From DAHUXD01 sp963805495 (GTDB lineage Bacteria; Acidobacteriota; Thermoanaerobaculia; UBA5066; Gp7-AA6): a DNA stretch of 64,000 nt. The stretch covers positions 434,001-498,000 of the forward strand of contig CAWDUQ010000004.1 of NCBI GenBank assembly GCA_963805495.1. The letters are read 5' to 3'. The notes below the pieces were generated by a model, which worked only from the letters and a program-made list of their open reading frames with translations, made no database searches and was not told where the DNA came from. The position numbers and the translations under genes were made by a program. This document shows positions 1 through 8,383 of the stretch, piece by piece. Position 1 is the stretch's first letter. Each line of letters opens with the position of its first letter.

Positions 1-1509
1 GAAGGCCCGGTAGCCGAGGGCGTGGAGGCGCAGGAGGGCCGCCGGCGGCGCGGTCCCGAAGGCCGTCCCGCGCAGGCGCAGCCGGTCCTCGGTGCCGAGG
101 GCTTCGGCCAGGGCTCCGGCGTCGGGGTCGCGTTCGGGGCCCTCGAAGAGGAAGAGCGAGCAAGGCACGACGCGGAGAGCCTCCTCCACGCGCTGGACGA
201 TCGCCCGGACGACCTCTTCGCGCGGGCGCGGCGTCGCGAAGTCGCGGGCGATGTCGAGCAACGCCCGGCGGGCGCGGTAGGTATCGTGGTACTGGATCCT
301 CTCGAGGACGTCGGTGATGCGCTTCTTGACGGGGACGAGCATCGAGGCCAGCACGAGCCCCGAGGCGAACGCGATGATGTTCTTGCCGGCCGAGGCCATG
401 TCGCCGAGCGTCCGGTCGAGAAGCGAGTTCAGCAGCACGAACGTCATGCCGCCGAGCAGCACCGCTCCGGTCGTTCCGACCGCCTCCCGCACGAAGATCT
501 CGACGTCCCAGAGGCGCCACTTGAGGATCGCGTAGGCGAAGGCGAGCGGGATGAAGACGAGCGGCACGACGGCGACACTCGACAGGAGCGGAGACTCGAG
601 CCCGAAGGCTCGCGGCAGCACCGACAGGATCAGGAACGGCGCGAGGCCGACCGTGACCCCGAGACCGATCCAGCGCACCTGCTTGTCCGCCTCGGCGTCC
701 TCACGGTGGCGGCGAACGAACTGGGCCACGCGCGCGAGGACGGCGGCGCCGTAAACGGCGAGATAGAGAAACCAGAACCGCGTGGTGGCCTCGAGCATGG
801 CCGCCGAAAAGCGCGTCGGCCGCGCGGAGAGCAGCGCGATCTCCGCGAGGACGTAGGCCGCCGCCGGCAGGTAGAGGACCGGGATGACCCGCCGCTCGCG
901 GATCGGCCGCGGAAAGACGAGGAAGAAGTGGAGGAGGAGGGCCGGCAGGAACGCCCGGTAGACGTCCTCGGCCACCCAGGCCATTTTCCAGAGCGTGTCG
1001 CGCGGGCCCGCGGGCGTCAGGACGTAAACGCCGAATGAAGCGAGGCAGAGGGCCCAGAACACCACCGCCACGCCCGTGCGCTCGCGGGCGATCGTGAAGA
1101 GACCGATGACGAGGTACAGGAACCCGACGAAGGCGAGGAACATGTAGGTGACGTCGAAGCGCACCGACGGCTCGCCGAGCGAGACGCCCCGCACTTCGCC
1201 CGCCGTGATCACGACGAGGCGGTGCGGCAGGGGCTTGCGCGCGAGCGTGCGCTCGGGGTGAGCCAGCGACGCGGCGGTCTGCCCGTCGGCGAGGATGATT
1301 CGATCGCCGGCCTTCAGGCCGGCGCGGGCGGCCGCGCTGTCGGGCTCGACGGAGCGCAGAAGCAGCGCCTCGCCCTCCCGGTCGTACGCGAAGCCGGCGT
1401 TGGTGAAACTGTCCACCTTGCGGGCGAACGAGACGAAGGCGATGCCGACCGTCACGAGCGTGACGACGGCCAGGGCGGCGAATAGAGCTCGTTTCGCCAC
1501 GCGATTCAC
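1..1509 (-). CDS. PDZ-domain multi-pass membrane sensor protein (3' end beyond window)
   Basis: The reading frame is open from about 1509 to the left edge, so the C-terminus is missing. An N-terminal membrane helix (residues about 5-25) is followed by a PDZ-like segment (motif SAARAGLKAGDRI). Next come several hydrophobic helices including the motif LHFFLVFPRP, then a cytoplasmic stretch that begins like a GAF domain (EEALRVVPCSLFLFEG). The same order occurs in the gene at 35983, which ends in a SpoIIE phosphatase, and in ComP-like sensor kinases. The missing output domain could therefore be a phosphatase or a histidine kinase. The start is uncertain: GTG at 1509 or GTG at 1500, neither with a good Shine-Dalgarno. 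The membrane-sensor call is firm; the enzyme class cannot be told. Confidence 0.75.
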   Translation of the reverse strand, partial: MNRVAKRALFAALAVVTLVTVGIAFVSFARKVDSFTNAGFAYDREGEALLLRSVEPDSAAARAGLKAGDRIILADGQTAASLAHPERTLARKPLPHRLVVITAGEVRGVSLGEPSVRFDVTYMFLAFVGFLYLVIGLFTIARERTGVAVVFWALCLASFGVYVLTPAGPRDTLWKMAWVAEDVYRAFLPALLLHFFLVFPRPIRERRVIPVLYLPAAAYVLAEIALLSARPTRFSAAMLEATTRFWFLYLAVYGAAVLARVAQFVRRHREDAEADKQVRWIGLGVTVGLAPFLILSVLPRAFGLESPLLSSVAVVPLVFIPLAFAYAILKWRLWDVEIFVREAVGTTGAVLLGGMTFVLLNSLLDRTLGDMASAGKNIIAFASGLVLASMLVPVKKRITDVLERIQYHDTYRARRALLDIARDFATPRPREEVVRAIVQRVEEALRVVPCSLFLFEGPERDPDAGALAEALGTEDRLRLRGTAFGTAPPAALLRLHALGYRAF

Positions 1510-1837
1510 ACCGGACAATCCAGCAATCCGAATGCCACGCAGGGGGCTCCTGGAAGCGAAGCTAAACGATTGATGGTAAAGGCCTCAGTAGTGACCCGAA
1601 GATTGGATCCCCGTTGTTAACCAAGAATTTGAATATAGTCCAAAAAAACTTTGGATGCCTGTCGCACTGACCGTATGGCGCTCGGGGAACGTGGGTTCGT
1701 CGCCGAGGTGTCCGCGCGCCCGGGAACGATCGACGCGTGTTCTCCTCCGTGGCTAGTGTGGCTGCGAACCCGAAGCGGTGGCCAACCGAAGGAGGGGCTG
1801 CCCGGGAAGAGGCATCGGGGCGCGTTCGGGTCGCCCG
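1510..1837. other. Intergenic region, no gene seen
   Basis: These 328 bases lie between the 3' end of the outer-membrane protein gene and the start of the PDZ sensor gene, both on the minus strand. It holds an AT-rich patch around 1617-1660 with a 6-bp inverted repeat TCCAAA/TTTGGA (1639-1644 and 1650-1655). Next to it, on the minus strand, is TATATT (1637-1632), a possible -10 for the sensor gene. I see no convincing ORF or RNA in the rest. Confidence 0.4.
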
Positions 1838-3730
1838 TCAGAACGAGACGGCGACGCCGCCGAGGAGCCGGTTCGCGGTCGACTTCTCGTCCTGGGGGTC
1901 CGCGACGGCCGTGCCCCTCGCCTGCTCGAAGGCGACGAGAAGCTTCCAGTCGGCGCCGAAGGGCGTCAGGCCGATGACCGACAGATCCTGCGCGACCGAG
2001 AGGGCAAGCTTGTCGGCATCGTTGGCGAGTGCCGCAGCCGGCGTCTGGAGGTTCTGCCGGAGGCTGCGCACGAGGACGGCGAAGCCGGTCCGCGTCGGGA
2101 GCACCTGGATCGCGGCGCGCGCGGAGTAGAAGTGCCCGGCATTGGCCGTGATGCCGTAGTAGCCGGCCGACTCCGGAGAAACCTCGCCGTCGATCGAGCC
2201 GTAGCGAACCGAGACGCTGCCCGCGAGCTTGTCCGTCAGCCTCTTCTCGACCGTGGCCCGGTACTGGCGCACGGAGTTGCCGTCGAGGAGATAGAGGCTG
2301 TCGAAGTCGGTCAGGAAGTCGCCCTCGAAGAAGGCCCGCACGAGCTCGCCCATCCGCTGCTGCGAAACCTCGAGCTGGAGCATCGAGTCCGTCCCGACGC
2401 GGCGCGACACGCCGATCGCGTACGACTGCGTGGCCGCGGGCTCGAGACTGTCCTCGATGGAGCCGACGCGCGGCATCACCGTCGGGTTGGCGGTCGACCC
2501 GGCGACGCGGTAGAGGCCGCGGACGTAGAGGGTGGCGGGCCCGAAGTCGTAGCTCGCGCCCGCCGTGGGAGCGATCCCGTAGGCCGAAGTGCCGCTGCCC
2601 ATGTATCGGGCGACGACCCCGCCCTGGAGAAGCATCTGGTCCGTGAGCTTGACGGAGGTGCCGGCCGCGAGGTCCGCGTCGGGCGCCGACTGGTAGAACG
2701 CGCCGTCGATGCCGACGCCCGAAGGACCGACGGTCGCCTCGCTGTGCCGGTAGGTCATCGCGACCGATACGCCCGGCGTGTCCGTCGCGGCGCGGCTGTA
2801 CTGACCGTTGACTTCCCACGTGCGGGAAGCCAGCGGGAAGATCGTCGTGCCGAGCGCAGTCGCGCGGTAAAGGTTGGCTTCCTCGATGTAGCGCGCGGCG
2901 ACCGATTCGACGCGGCCCTCTTCGGCGCCGCGGCTCCAGGACACGGCGTGCGACTGGAGACTCGCGGGGCTGTCGCCGAACGACAGCGTGTTTCGCCGCG
3001 TCGAGAGACGGACTTTTTCGGCCGCCGACGGCGAGACGTCGAGCGCGAGGCCCGCGGTGTTGCCGGTCGTCTCGCCATCCTCGATCTGGCCGCCGAGCGC
3101 CGAATAGTCGCCGCTGAGGCCGTACTGCCAGCCGTTGGGAAGGCCGCCGTGCAGGCCGACGGCCGCGCGCGACAGCGCGCTCGTCGAGGCGGCGGAGACG
3201 TCGGTCATGGTCTGGACCTCGCCCGCGAGCAGGCGCGAAACGGGAATGCGCGGCGCGGGCGCGGCCGCCGCTTCCTTCGGTGCCTCGTCCGGAGCGGGAT
3301 CGATGCCGAGCTCGCGCAGCACGTCGGTCGGGAGCCGTTCGCGCAGGTCCCACATCGTCACGGGCTCGACCGGGGCCGGCGCATCGCCGCCCTTCTTCGT
3401 CAGCGCGATCGAGACCGCCGAGATCTGGTCCGCCGTGGCCTGGTGCCAGAGCTGCTGCATCGCCGGCTCGAAACCGCGCTTGTACGCGATCAGGTCGTAA
3501 ACACCGGCGGGCGCCGAGGGGAGAACGAACGTCCCGTCGGTCGCCGTGTGCATCCGCGTCAGCGACGAGTCGCCCAGGTTGTAGGCGATGACGAGGACGC
3601 CCGCGACGGGCGCCTGCTGGTGACGTACGACACCGGAGATCGGAGGAGCCGGAGGGGCCGCGTAGACCAGTCGTGCCGCTCCGCCGAGGAGCAGCGCCGA
3701 GAACGCGAGTGAGGCGAGGCGCCGTGTCAT
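1838..3730 (-). CDS. TonB-receptor-like outer-membrane protein with N-terminal carboxypeptidase-regulatory-like domain
   Basis: Predicted 630-residue exported protein. The start at ATG 3730 gives a clean signal peptide (MTRRLASLAFSALLLGG, cleavage near the AAPPA segment); the longer frame to 3787 adds only a polar leader. Residues about 28-110 look like a CarboxypepD_reg-type beta-sandwich (ISGVVRHQQAPVAGV, then PAGVYDLIAYKRG), as found at the front of many Bacteroidota and Acidobacteriota outer-membrane receptors. The rest is alternating hydrophobic/polar beta-strand sequence and the last residue is Phe (VAVSF), the usual beta-barrel C-terminal signature. No plug domain or TonB box was recognised, so a non-TonB barrel is possible. 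Substrate unknown. Confidence 0.75.
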   Translation of the reverse strand: MTRRLASLAFSALLLGGAARLVYAAPPAPPISGVVRHQQAPVAGVLVIAYNLGDSSLTRMHTATDGTFVLPSAPAGVYDLIAYKRGFEPAMQQLWHQATADQISAVSIALTKKGGDAPAPVEPVTMWDLRERLPTDVLRELGIDPAPDEAPKEAAAAPAPRIPVSRLLAGEVQTMTDVSAASTSALSRAAVGLHGGLPNGWQYGLSGDYSALGGQIEDGETTGNTAGLALDVSPSAAEKVRLSTRRNTLSFGDSPASLQSHAVSWSRGAEEGRVESVAARYIEEANLYRATALGTTIFPLASRTWEVNGQYSRAATDTPGVSVAMTYRHSEATVGPSGVGIDGAFYQSAPDADLAAGTSVKLTDQMLLQGGVVARYMGSGTSAYGIAPTAGASYDFGPATLYVRGLYRVAGSTANPTVMPRVGSIEDSLEPAATQSYAIGVSRRVGTDSMLQLEVSQQRMGELVRAFFEGDFLTDFDSLYLLDGNSVRQYRATVEKRLTDKLAGSVSVRYGSIDGEVSPESAGYYGITANAGHFYSARAAIQVLPTRTGFAVLVRSLRQNLQTPAAALANDADKLALSVAQDLSVIGLTPFGADWKLLVAFEQARGTAVADPQDEKSTANRLLGGVAVSF

Positions 3731-3928
3731 ATGCCGGGCCCGAAGGTCCAGTTCCGAAGTATAGATTTCCTGCCTGTCAATTGCCACCGTGTCGGCGACT
3801 CCTCGGTCGGGGCAACGGAGTCGGGAAAGCCACTATTCCTCAACAGTTTCCGAGACCTCATCCGGGGACACCGCCCGATCCCGGAAAGGGGTGCCCTCGT
3901 CCCGTGAAAGGGTGGCCTCCTCCCGGGA

Positions 3929-4840
3929 TCAGCGGGACCCGCGATCGCCCGAAAAGAGGCCCTTCAGAACGTGGCCGGCGATCGAGGGGTTTTCCTTGAG
4001 GCGCCGCACCGAGTAGGCATACCAGGCCTCCCCGTACGGCACGTAGACGCGCAGGCGGTGCCCCTCGGAGACGAGGCGGCGGCGAAGCGTTCCGGCGACG
4101 CCGAGAAGCATCTGGAACTCGTACTGCTCGCGGCCGAGGCCGCGCCGGCGAATCGACGCGAGCGAGCGCTCGACGAGAAGCGGGTCGTGCGTGGCGATGC
4201 CGACGTAGCACTTCGCGTCGAAGAGGACGTCGACGAGCTCCATGTAGGCCCGGCGGATGCGTTCGCGGTCCTGGTGCGCGATCTGCGGGGGTTCGACGTA
4301 GATGCCCTTGCACACGCGCACGTTGCCGAGGATCTCGGCCACCCGGCTCGCGTCGTCGGGGCTGCGGTGGAGGTACGCCTGGAGCACGATCCCGACGCGC
4401 TCGTATCGCTTCCGGGACTCGAAATAGATCCGCAGGGTTTCCTCCGTCACCGAGGAGTCCTCCATGTCGATGCGGATGAAGTTTCCGTGCGTGCGTGCGG
4501 CCTCGACGATGCGCGCAAACTGCGCGCGGCAGAACGCCGGGTCGAGTTTGAGGCCAAGGGCCGTGAGCTTGACCGAGATGTTCGAGTCCAGCCGGCGGGC
4601 CGCGATCTCGGCCAGGGCCCTCTCGTACTCCCGCGTCGTCTGCTCGCACTCCTCCCGCCGCGTGACGTCTTCGCCGAGCACGTCGAGCGTCGCCATGCAC
4701 CCCTGGCCGTTGAGGCGCGCGACGAGCGCCATCGCCTGGTCGAGGGTCTCGCCCGCGACGTAGCGCGAGGCGAAGCGCTTCACGATCGGCCTGGGAACGA
4801 GCGGGAGCGTGCGGACGATCACCGCGTTCAGGGCCTTCAT
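3929..4840 (-). CDS. Proline dehydrogenase (monofunctional, FAD-dependent)
   Basis: 303 residues, the usual size of single-domain bacterial proline dehydrogenases, which oxidise proline to pyrroline-5-carboxylate and pass electrons from FAD to quinone. Family motifs are visible: NISVKLTALGLKLD, IRIDMEDSS, the strand motif GIVLQAYLHRS, KGIYVEPPQIAHQD, GIATHDP, EYEFQMLLGV-like, and the C-terminal VYVPYGEAWYAYSVRRLKEN. The start codon overlaps the comF stop as ATGA, so the two are translationally coupled. No pyrroline-5-carboxylate dehydrogenase lies nearby. An 8-bp inverted repeat (3877-3884/3923-3930) at the stop codon could form a 3' hairpin. Confidence 0.92.
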   Translation of the reverse strand: MKALNAVIVRTLPLVPRPIVKRFASRYVAGETLDQAMALVARLNGQGCMATLDVLGEDVTRREECEQTTREYERALAEIAARRLDSNISVKLTALGLKLDPAFCRAQFARIVEAARTHGNFIRIDMEDSSVTEETLRIYFESRKRYERVGIVLQAYLHRSPDDASRVAEILGNVRVCKGIYVEPPQIAHQDRERIRRAYMELVDVLFDAKCYVGIATHDPLLVERSLASIRRRGLGREQYEFQMLLGVAGTLRRRLVSEGHRLRVYVPYGEAWYAYSVRRLKENPSIAGHVLKGLFSGDRGSR

Positions 4841-5562
4841 GGCGCCTCCGGGGTGTCGGCGCGGGAGGCGCGCGCGAAGCACCAGACATCGATGCGCTCG
4901 GCACCGGCCTCGGCCAGCCGCCGCGCGCACTCCCGCGCGGTTGCGCCCGAGGTCGCGACGTCGTCGACGAGCAGCACCCGCGAGGCCGGACGCCCGGAAG
5001 CCTGGAAGGCGCGGCGCACGTTCGAGGCGCGCTCGGCGAGCGGGAGTCGGCTCTGGACCTCGGTCTCCCGGCGCTTGACCAGCCGGCGTCGCGCGAAGGG
5101 GATTTTCAACCGGCGCGAAAGCTCGAGTGCGAGGACCTCGGCCGGGTTGTACCCGCGGGCGCGGCGGGCGTGCGCGGTCGTCGGCACGCAGGCGATCTCG
5201 GCGGCGTCGGGCCTCGGGAGGCGTTCCACCATGACGCCGGCGAGGCGCGCTCCGAGGTAGTCGGCGCCGCGGAACTTGAAGGCGAGGAGGATTTCCCGCC
5301 CCGGGCGCGCGTACGGCGCGGCGCCGCGAAGGGTTGCGAAGGGCGGCGGATCGAGCAGGCAGCGGCCGCAGAGCGACGGAGCGGCGGCCCCGGGCAGCGT
5401 CTCGTCGCACCGGGCGCAGCGTTCGCCCTCGCGCGGCGGCAGACGCCGCCAGCAGCCCTCGCAGACCCCGCCCGCGAAGCACCGCTCCACCGGGCGATCC
5501 CCGCAGGCGAGGCAATCCGACGGCAGGACGAACCGCGCCGCGGCCCTTGCGACTTCGATCAC
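4837..5562 (-). CDS. comF: ComF family phosphoribosyltransferase-like protein
   Basis: 241 residues. The N-terminal third carries a Cys4-type zinc-binding segment (CLACGDRP, then CEGCWRRL, CARCDE, CGRCLLDPP). The C-terminal part is a type I phosphoribosyltransferase fold with the PRPP loop VLLVDDVATSGATA near residues 195-208 and the ComF motif RARGYNPAEVLA. ComF proteins are linked to DNA uptake and transformation, with an unclear enzymatic role. Start is GTG at 5562; a TACAAT -10 on the minus strand (5622-5617) would give a roughly 50-nt leader. It overlaps proline dehydrogenase by 4 bp. No other competence gene is in the window. Confidence 0.9.
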   Translation of the reverse strand: MIEVARAAARFVLPSDCLACGDRPVERCFAGGVCEGCWRRLPPREGERCARCDETLPGAAAPSLCGRCLLDPPPFATLRGAAPYARPGREILLAFKFRGADYLGARLAGVMVERLPRPDAAEIACVPTTAHARRARGYNPAEVLALELSRRLKIPFARRRLVKRRETEVQSRLPLAERASNVRRAFQASGRPASRVLLVDDVATSGATARECARRLAEAGAERIDVWCFARASRADTPEAP

Positions 5563-5674
5563 GACGTCCGACCTCAGCGTTTTCGCACTCCGGTCCGTAG
5601 AAAACGAGGCGGCGGGATTGTAGCCTTATCCCGCCCGGGCATTCGCATAGAGTGCGGCAGCGAGGGAGGTTTCC

Positions 5675-6262
5675 TTGAAGATCAATCGGACGGCGCTCGT
5701 CGCGTTCGCGGCTCTGGCGGCTCTGGCGCGGCCCGCCATTGCGCAGCGGTTCGGCGTCGGAGGATCGGCCGGCATCGTCAACGACGTCTCGAGCGACGTC
5801 GAGTTCTCGGGCTTCAAGTGGGGCGAGGCGACCGGCTGGTTCGAATACAAGATGGAGGACGACGTGGCCCTCCGCATGACCTACGGCTCGATGTGGACGC
5901 AGCAATCGAGCTCGGGGTCGACGGTCGAGACGGCGAGCGGAGCCCTGACGCTGCCCCAGCTCGACGAGCGGATCGGTTACGGGATCGTCAGCGTGTCGTA
6001 CCTCTTCTGGGAAGGGTTCTTCACGTCGGGGCTCTTCGCCGGGATCGGCGGCTACGGTATCCGGCCGGACGCCGTGCCCCCGGCGGCCGAGCCGTACGCC
6101 GACCGCGACGAGACCGTTTTCGGCTGGCATGCCGGGGCCGACGGCGAGTTCAAGATCTGGAAGAACGTCGGTCTTGTGATCCGGCTCACGTACCACAACG
6201 TCTCGGCCCACCCGCATCGACAGTTCGTGAATGCGGACGGGGGAGTGGTGGCGCGCTTCTAG
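5675..6262 (+). CDS. Small outer-membrane beta-barrel protein
   Basis: 195 residues starting at TTG 5675, preceded by GGGAGG at 5664-5669. A TAGAGT -10-like hexamer sits at 5648-5653. The signal peptide covers residues 1-23 (cleavage after AIA-Q). The mature part alternates short strands (FSGFKWGEATGWFEYK, VALRMTYGSMW, YGIVSVSYLFWEG, LVIRLTYHNVSA) and ends in ARF, fitting an 8-stranded OmpA/OmpW-like barrel. No family was recognised by name. It is divergent from comF and stands alone. Confidence 0.75.
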   Translation: MKINRTALVAFAALAALARPAIAQRFGVGGSAGIVNDVSSDVEFSGFKWGEATGWFEYKMEDDVALRMTYGSMWTQQSSSGSTVETASGALTLPQLDERIGYGIVSVSYLFWEGFFTSGLFAGIGGYGIRPDAVPPAAEPYADRDETVFGWHAGADGEFKIWKNVGLVIRLTYHNVSAHPHRQFVNADGGVVARF

Positions 6263-6298
6263 GAATCGGACTCGGGCGCCCCGCGGCGGCCGACGGAG

Positions 6299-6787
6299 CT
6301 ACTTCGGCTCCTTCTCCTTCTCGAGCATGTCGGGAATCAGGGGCAGCAGCGTCGATTCCTTCTTGGCCGAGAGTGAGATCTGCGCCTGGATCCGCGTGAC
6401 CCCTTTGATCGACAGGATCCGCCTCTGGAGGAAGTCCGCGAGCCCCGCCGGATCCGCGGCCTTGACCTTCAGCCGATAGGCAAAATCACCCGCCAGGTAG
6501 TGGCATTCCTGCACGCCGAGCAGCCTTTCGAGATCGTCGACGAAGCCCTTTTCGAACCGGGGGTGCTCGAGCGCGACGTCCACGTAGGCGGTCAGGGGCA
6601 ATCCCATCTTCTCGTGATCGAGGAGCGCGACGAACCCCTTGATCATCCCGTGGCGCTCCATCTTCTTGATGCGTTCATTGACCGAGGGCGTCGTCAGGCC
6701 GACCGCTCCCGCAATGCGCGCCTGCGACAACTTCCCGTTGCGCTGGAGCATGTCGAGAATCCTCAGGTCGATTTCGTCGATGCTCAT
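6299..6787 (-). CDS. Lrp/AsnC family transcriptional regulator
   Basis: 162 residues, standard for the family. Residues 1-60 form the winged helix-turn-helix (DEIDLRILDMLQRNGKLS, then GLTTPSVNERIKKME). Residues 70-150 form the RAM/AsnC ligand-binding domain (AYVDVALE, GVQECHYLAGDFAYRLKVKA, ILSIKGVTRIQAQISLS). Such proteins bind amino acids and regulate their metabolism or their own synthesis. The AT-rich divergent region towards dnaJ contains a perfect palindrome (6841-6859), a good autoregulatory operator. The ligand cannot be told. Confidence 0.93.
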   Translation of the reverse strand: MSIDEIDLRILDMLQRNGKLSQARIAGAVGLTTPSVNERIKKMERHGMIKGFVALLDHEKMGLPLTAYVDVALEHPRFEKGFVDDLERLLGVQECHYLAGDFAYRLKVKAADPAGLADFLQRRILSIKGVTRIQAQISLSAKKESTLLPLIPDMLEKEKEPK

Positions 6788-6840
6788 GAGCGGAAAACGC
6801 CCTCGTCGCTGCCTTATAAGATTAGATACTTAGAAGATTA

Positions 6841-6859
6841 AGACTAATAATATTAGTCT
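6841..6859. promoter_or_regulatory. Perfect 19-bp palindrome, candidate Lrp operator
   Basis: AGACTAATA and TATTAGTCT flank one central A (6850), a perfect 9-1-9 inverted repeat. It sits in an AT-rich stretch between the divergent Lrp-family gene (start 6787) and the dnaJ-like gene (start 6914). Lrp/AsnC sites are AT-rich imperfect palindromes of similar size, so this is the likeliest operator, controlling one or both genes. Confidence 0.6.
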
Positions 6860-6895
6860 GCGAACGGGTGTCAATGGTCTAATTTCGGGCGTCGC

Positions 6896-6901
6896 TATAA
6901 T
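6896..6901 (+). promoter_or_regulatory. TATAAT -10 box of the dnaJ-like gene
   Basis: Consensus TATAAT ends 12 nt before ATG 6914, so transcription would begin about 5 nt or less before the start codon. There is no Shine-Dalgarno in between, which suggests a leaderless or nearly leaderless mRNA. A partial -35 match (TGTCAA, 6869-6874) is present at long spacing. Confidence 0.55.
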
Positions 6902-6913
6902 GCCCGCGACCTC

Positions 6914-7915
6914 ATGGCAAAACGCGACTACTACGAGGTCCTGGGTGTGCCGAAGGGGGCCTCTGAAGCCGAGGTCAAGAAGGCCTACCGGCGCCTGGCC
7001 CGAAAGCTCCACCCCGACGTCAATCCGGGCGACAAAGCCGCCCAGAAGCGATTCCAGGAGGTCCAGGAAGCCTACGAGGTCCTGAAGGACGAGGACAAGA
7101 GGCGGGCTTACGACCGGTTCGGACACGCCGGTCCGGGGTCGGGCTTTGACCCGCGGTCAGGGGCGAGCGGGTTTCCGGGGGGCGCGGGGGCCGGAGCGCC
7201 CTTCGAAGGCATCCATTTCGAGAGCGGCGACTTCGGGGACCTGTTCGGGAACATCTTCGGCGGCCGGCGGGCGTCCGGGCCCCAGCCGGGCGAAGACATC
7301 CGGGGGCAGATCGAGGTTCCCTTTCGCGACGCGGTCCTCGGAGGCACGGCCTCCCTCGCACTGCGGCGCGAGAAGGCGTGCCCGACGTGCGGAGGAACGG
7401 GGCGCACCGGCAAGACCGTCTGTGCGACCTGCCGCGGCGAAGGCGTCGTCGCGGAGTCCGAGCGCGTGCGCATCAAGATTCCCGAGGGAACCGAGGACGG
7501 CGGGACGATCCGCGTTCCGGGCAAGGGCGCGCCCGGAACGCGCGGCGGGCCGGTCGGCGATCTGTACGTGACGGTGCGCGTGACGCCGCACTCGTACTTC
7601 GAGCGCAAGGGCAACGACATCCACGGCGTCGTCCCGATCACCGTGAAGGAGGCCTACGCCGGTGCCGAGATCGGCGTGCCCACCATCCATGGCACCGTGA
7701 CCGCGAAGATCCCGCCCGGAACCCAGGGGCGCCAGCGGTTCCGGCTGCGGGGGAAGGGCGTCAAGGACCCGCGTTCGGTCGGCGCCGGCGACCACATCTA
7801 CAGCGTGCGCGTGATGATCCCGAAGAGCCAGAGCCCGGCCGGAATGGATGCGGCGACGCTTCTCGATTCGCTGTACGAGGGCGACGTCCGCGGCGACCTT
7901 CCCAAAGGGCTCTGA
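6914..7915 (+). CDS. dnaJ: DnaJ/CbpA-type Hsp40 co-chaperone with half zinc finger
   Basis: 333 residues. J domain at residues 4-70 with HPD at 33-35 (KLHPDVNPGD), which stimulates the ATPase of DnaK. A Gly/Phe-rich linker follows (residues about 75-125). The cysteine-rich region then has only two CxxCxGxG repeats (CPTCGGTG at about 156, CATCRGEG at about 170) where canonical DnaJ has four, so it could hold one zinc rather than two. The C-terminal substrate-binding domains I/II follow (IKIPEGTEDGGTIRVPGKG; KIPPGTQGRQRFRLRGKG). No dnaK or grpE lies nearby. It may be a specialised paralogue. Confidence 0.9.
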   Translation: MAKRDYYEVLGVPKGASEAEVKKAYRRLARKLHPDVNPGDKAAQKRFQEVQEAYEVLKDEDKRRAYDRFGHAGPGSGFDPRSGASGFPGGAGAGAPFEGIHFESGDFGDLFGNIFGGRRASGPQPGEDIRGQIEVPFRDAVLGGTASLALRREKACPTCGGTGRTGKTVCATCRGEGVVAESERVRIKIPEGTEDGGTIRVPGKGAPGTRGGPVGDLYVTVRVTPHSYFERKGNDIHGVVPITVKEAYAGAEIGVPTIHGTVTAKIPPGTQGRQRFRLRGKGVKDPRSVGAGDHIYSVRVMIPKSQSPAGMDAATLLDSLYEGDVRGDLPKGL

Positions 7916-7940
7916 GGCGGGCGGCGCCGCGCCGACGGCG

Positions 7941-8378
7941 CTAACGCCCTTCGGCCGTCTTTCCGGCGAGCGTCATGCACGTGCTCGAGGCGCGCGCGAC
8001 GAGGCTCCCGCCTTCGTCGACGACGTCGCACTCCGTCATGCCCACCGTCTTTCCGCGCTTGACCACCCGGGCGGTCGCGGTCAGGCGGCTGGTCCAGACC
8101 GGTTTGAGGAAGTTGATCTTGAGCTCGAGCGTCGTGAAGCTCTCGCCGTCCGAGAGCGTCGAGGCGTACGCGATCCCCATCGCGGCGTCGGCGAGGTCGC
8201 AGAGAACGCCGCCGTGCAGGGTGCCCATCGGGTTGGCATGCTGCGGCCCGGCCTCGAGCTCGAAGACAGCCCGGCCGGGCTCGACCTCGAGGATGCGAAA
8301 CCCGACGAGCGTCGCCACCGGAGGCGGCGGCACGTCGCCCCGGATCATGCCCCGCACCCGCTCCAGGATCGACGCCAC
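7941..8378 (-). CDS. PaaI-type hotdog-fold thioesterase
   Basis: 145 residues, family-typical. The hotdog motifs HANPMGTLHGGVLCDLADAAMG (His-Gly-Gly with a following Asp, residues about 47-66) and LELKINFLKPV match acyl-CoA thioesterases of the PaaI/YbgC-like group, which hydrolyse acyl-CoA or aromatic-CoA esters in the cytosol. Its start lies 5 nt after the bcp stop, so both probably share one transcript. Exact substrate unknown. Confidence 0.88.
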   Translation of the reverse strand: MASILERVRGMIRGDVPPPPVATLVGFRILEVEPGRAVFELEAGPQHANPMGTLHGGVLCDLADAAMGIAYASTLSDGESFTTLELKINFLKPVWTSRLTATARVVKRGKTVGMTECDVVDEGGSLVARASSTCMTLAGKTAEGR

Positions 8379-8383
8379 GCTCG

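Noticed and set aside
1617..3353. 578-codon minus-strand frame overlapping the outer-membrane protein gene
   Set aside because: Arg-rich frame-shifted shadow of the real gene in the neighbouring frame, which has a signal peptide and barrel-like C-terminus.
3877..3930. 8-bp inverted repeat at the end of the proline dehydrogenase gene as a mobile element
   Set aside because: Short, GC-rich, no second copy and no flanking duplication; at most a 3' mRNA hairpin.
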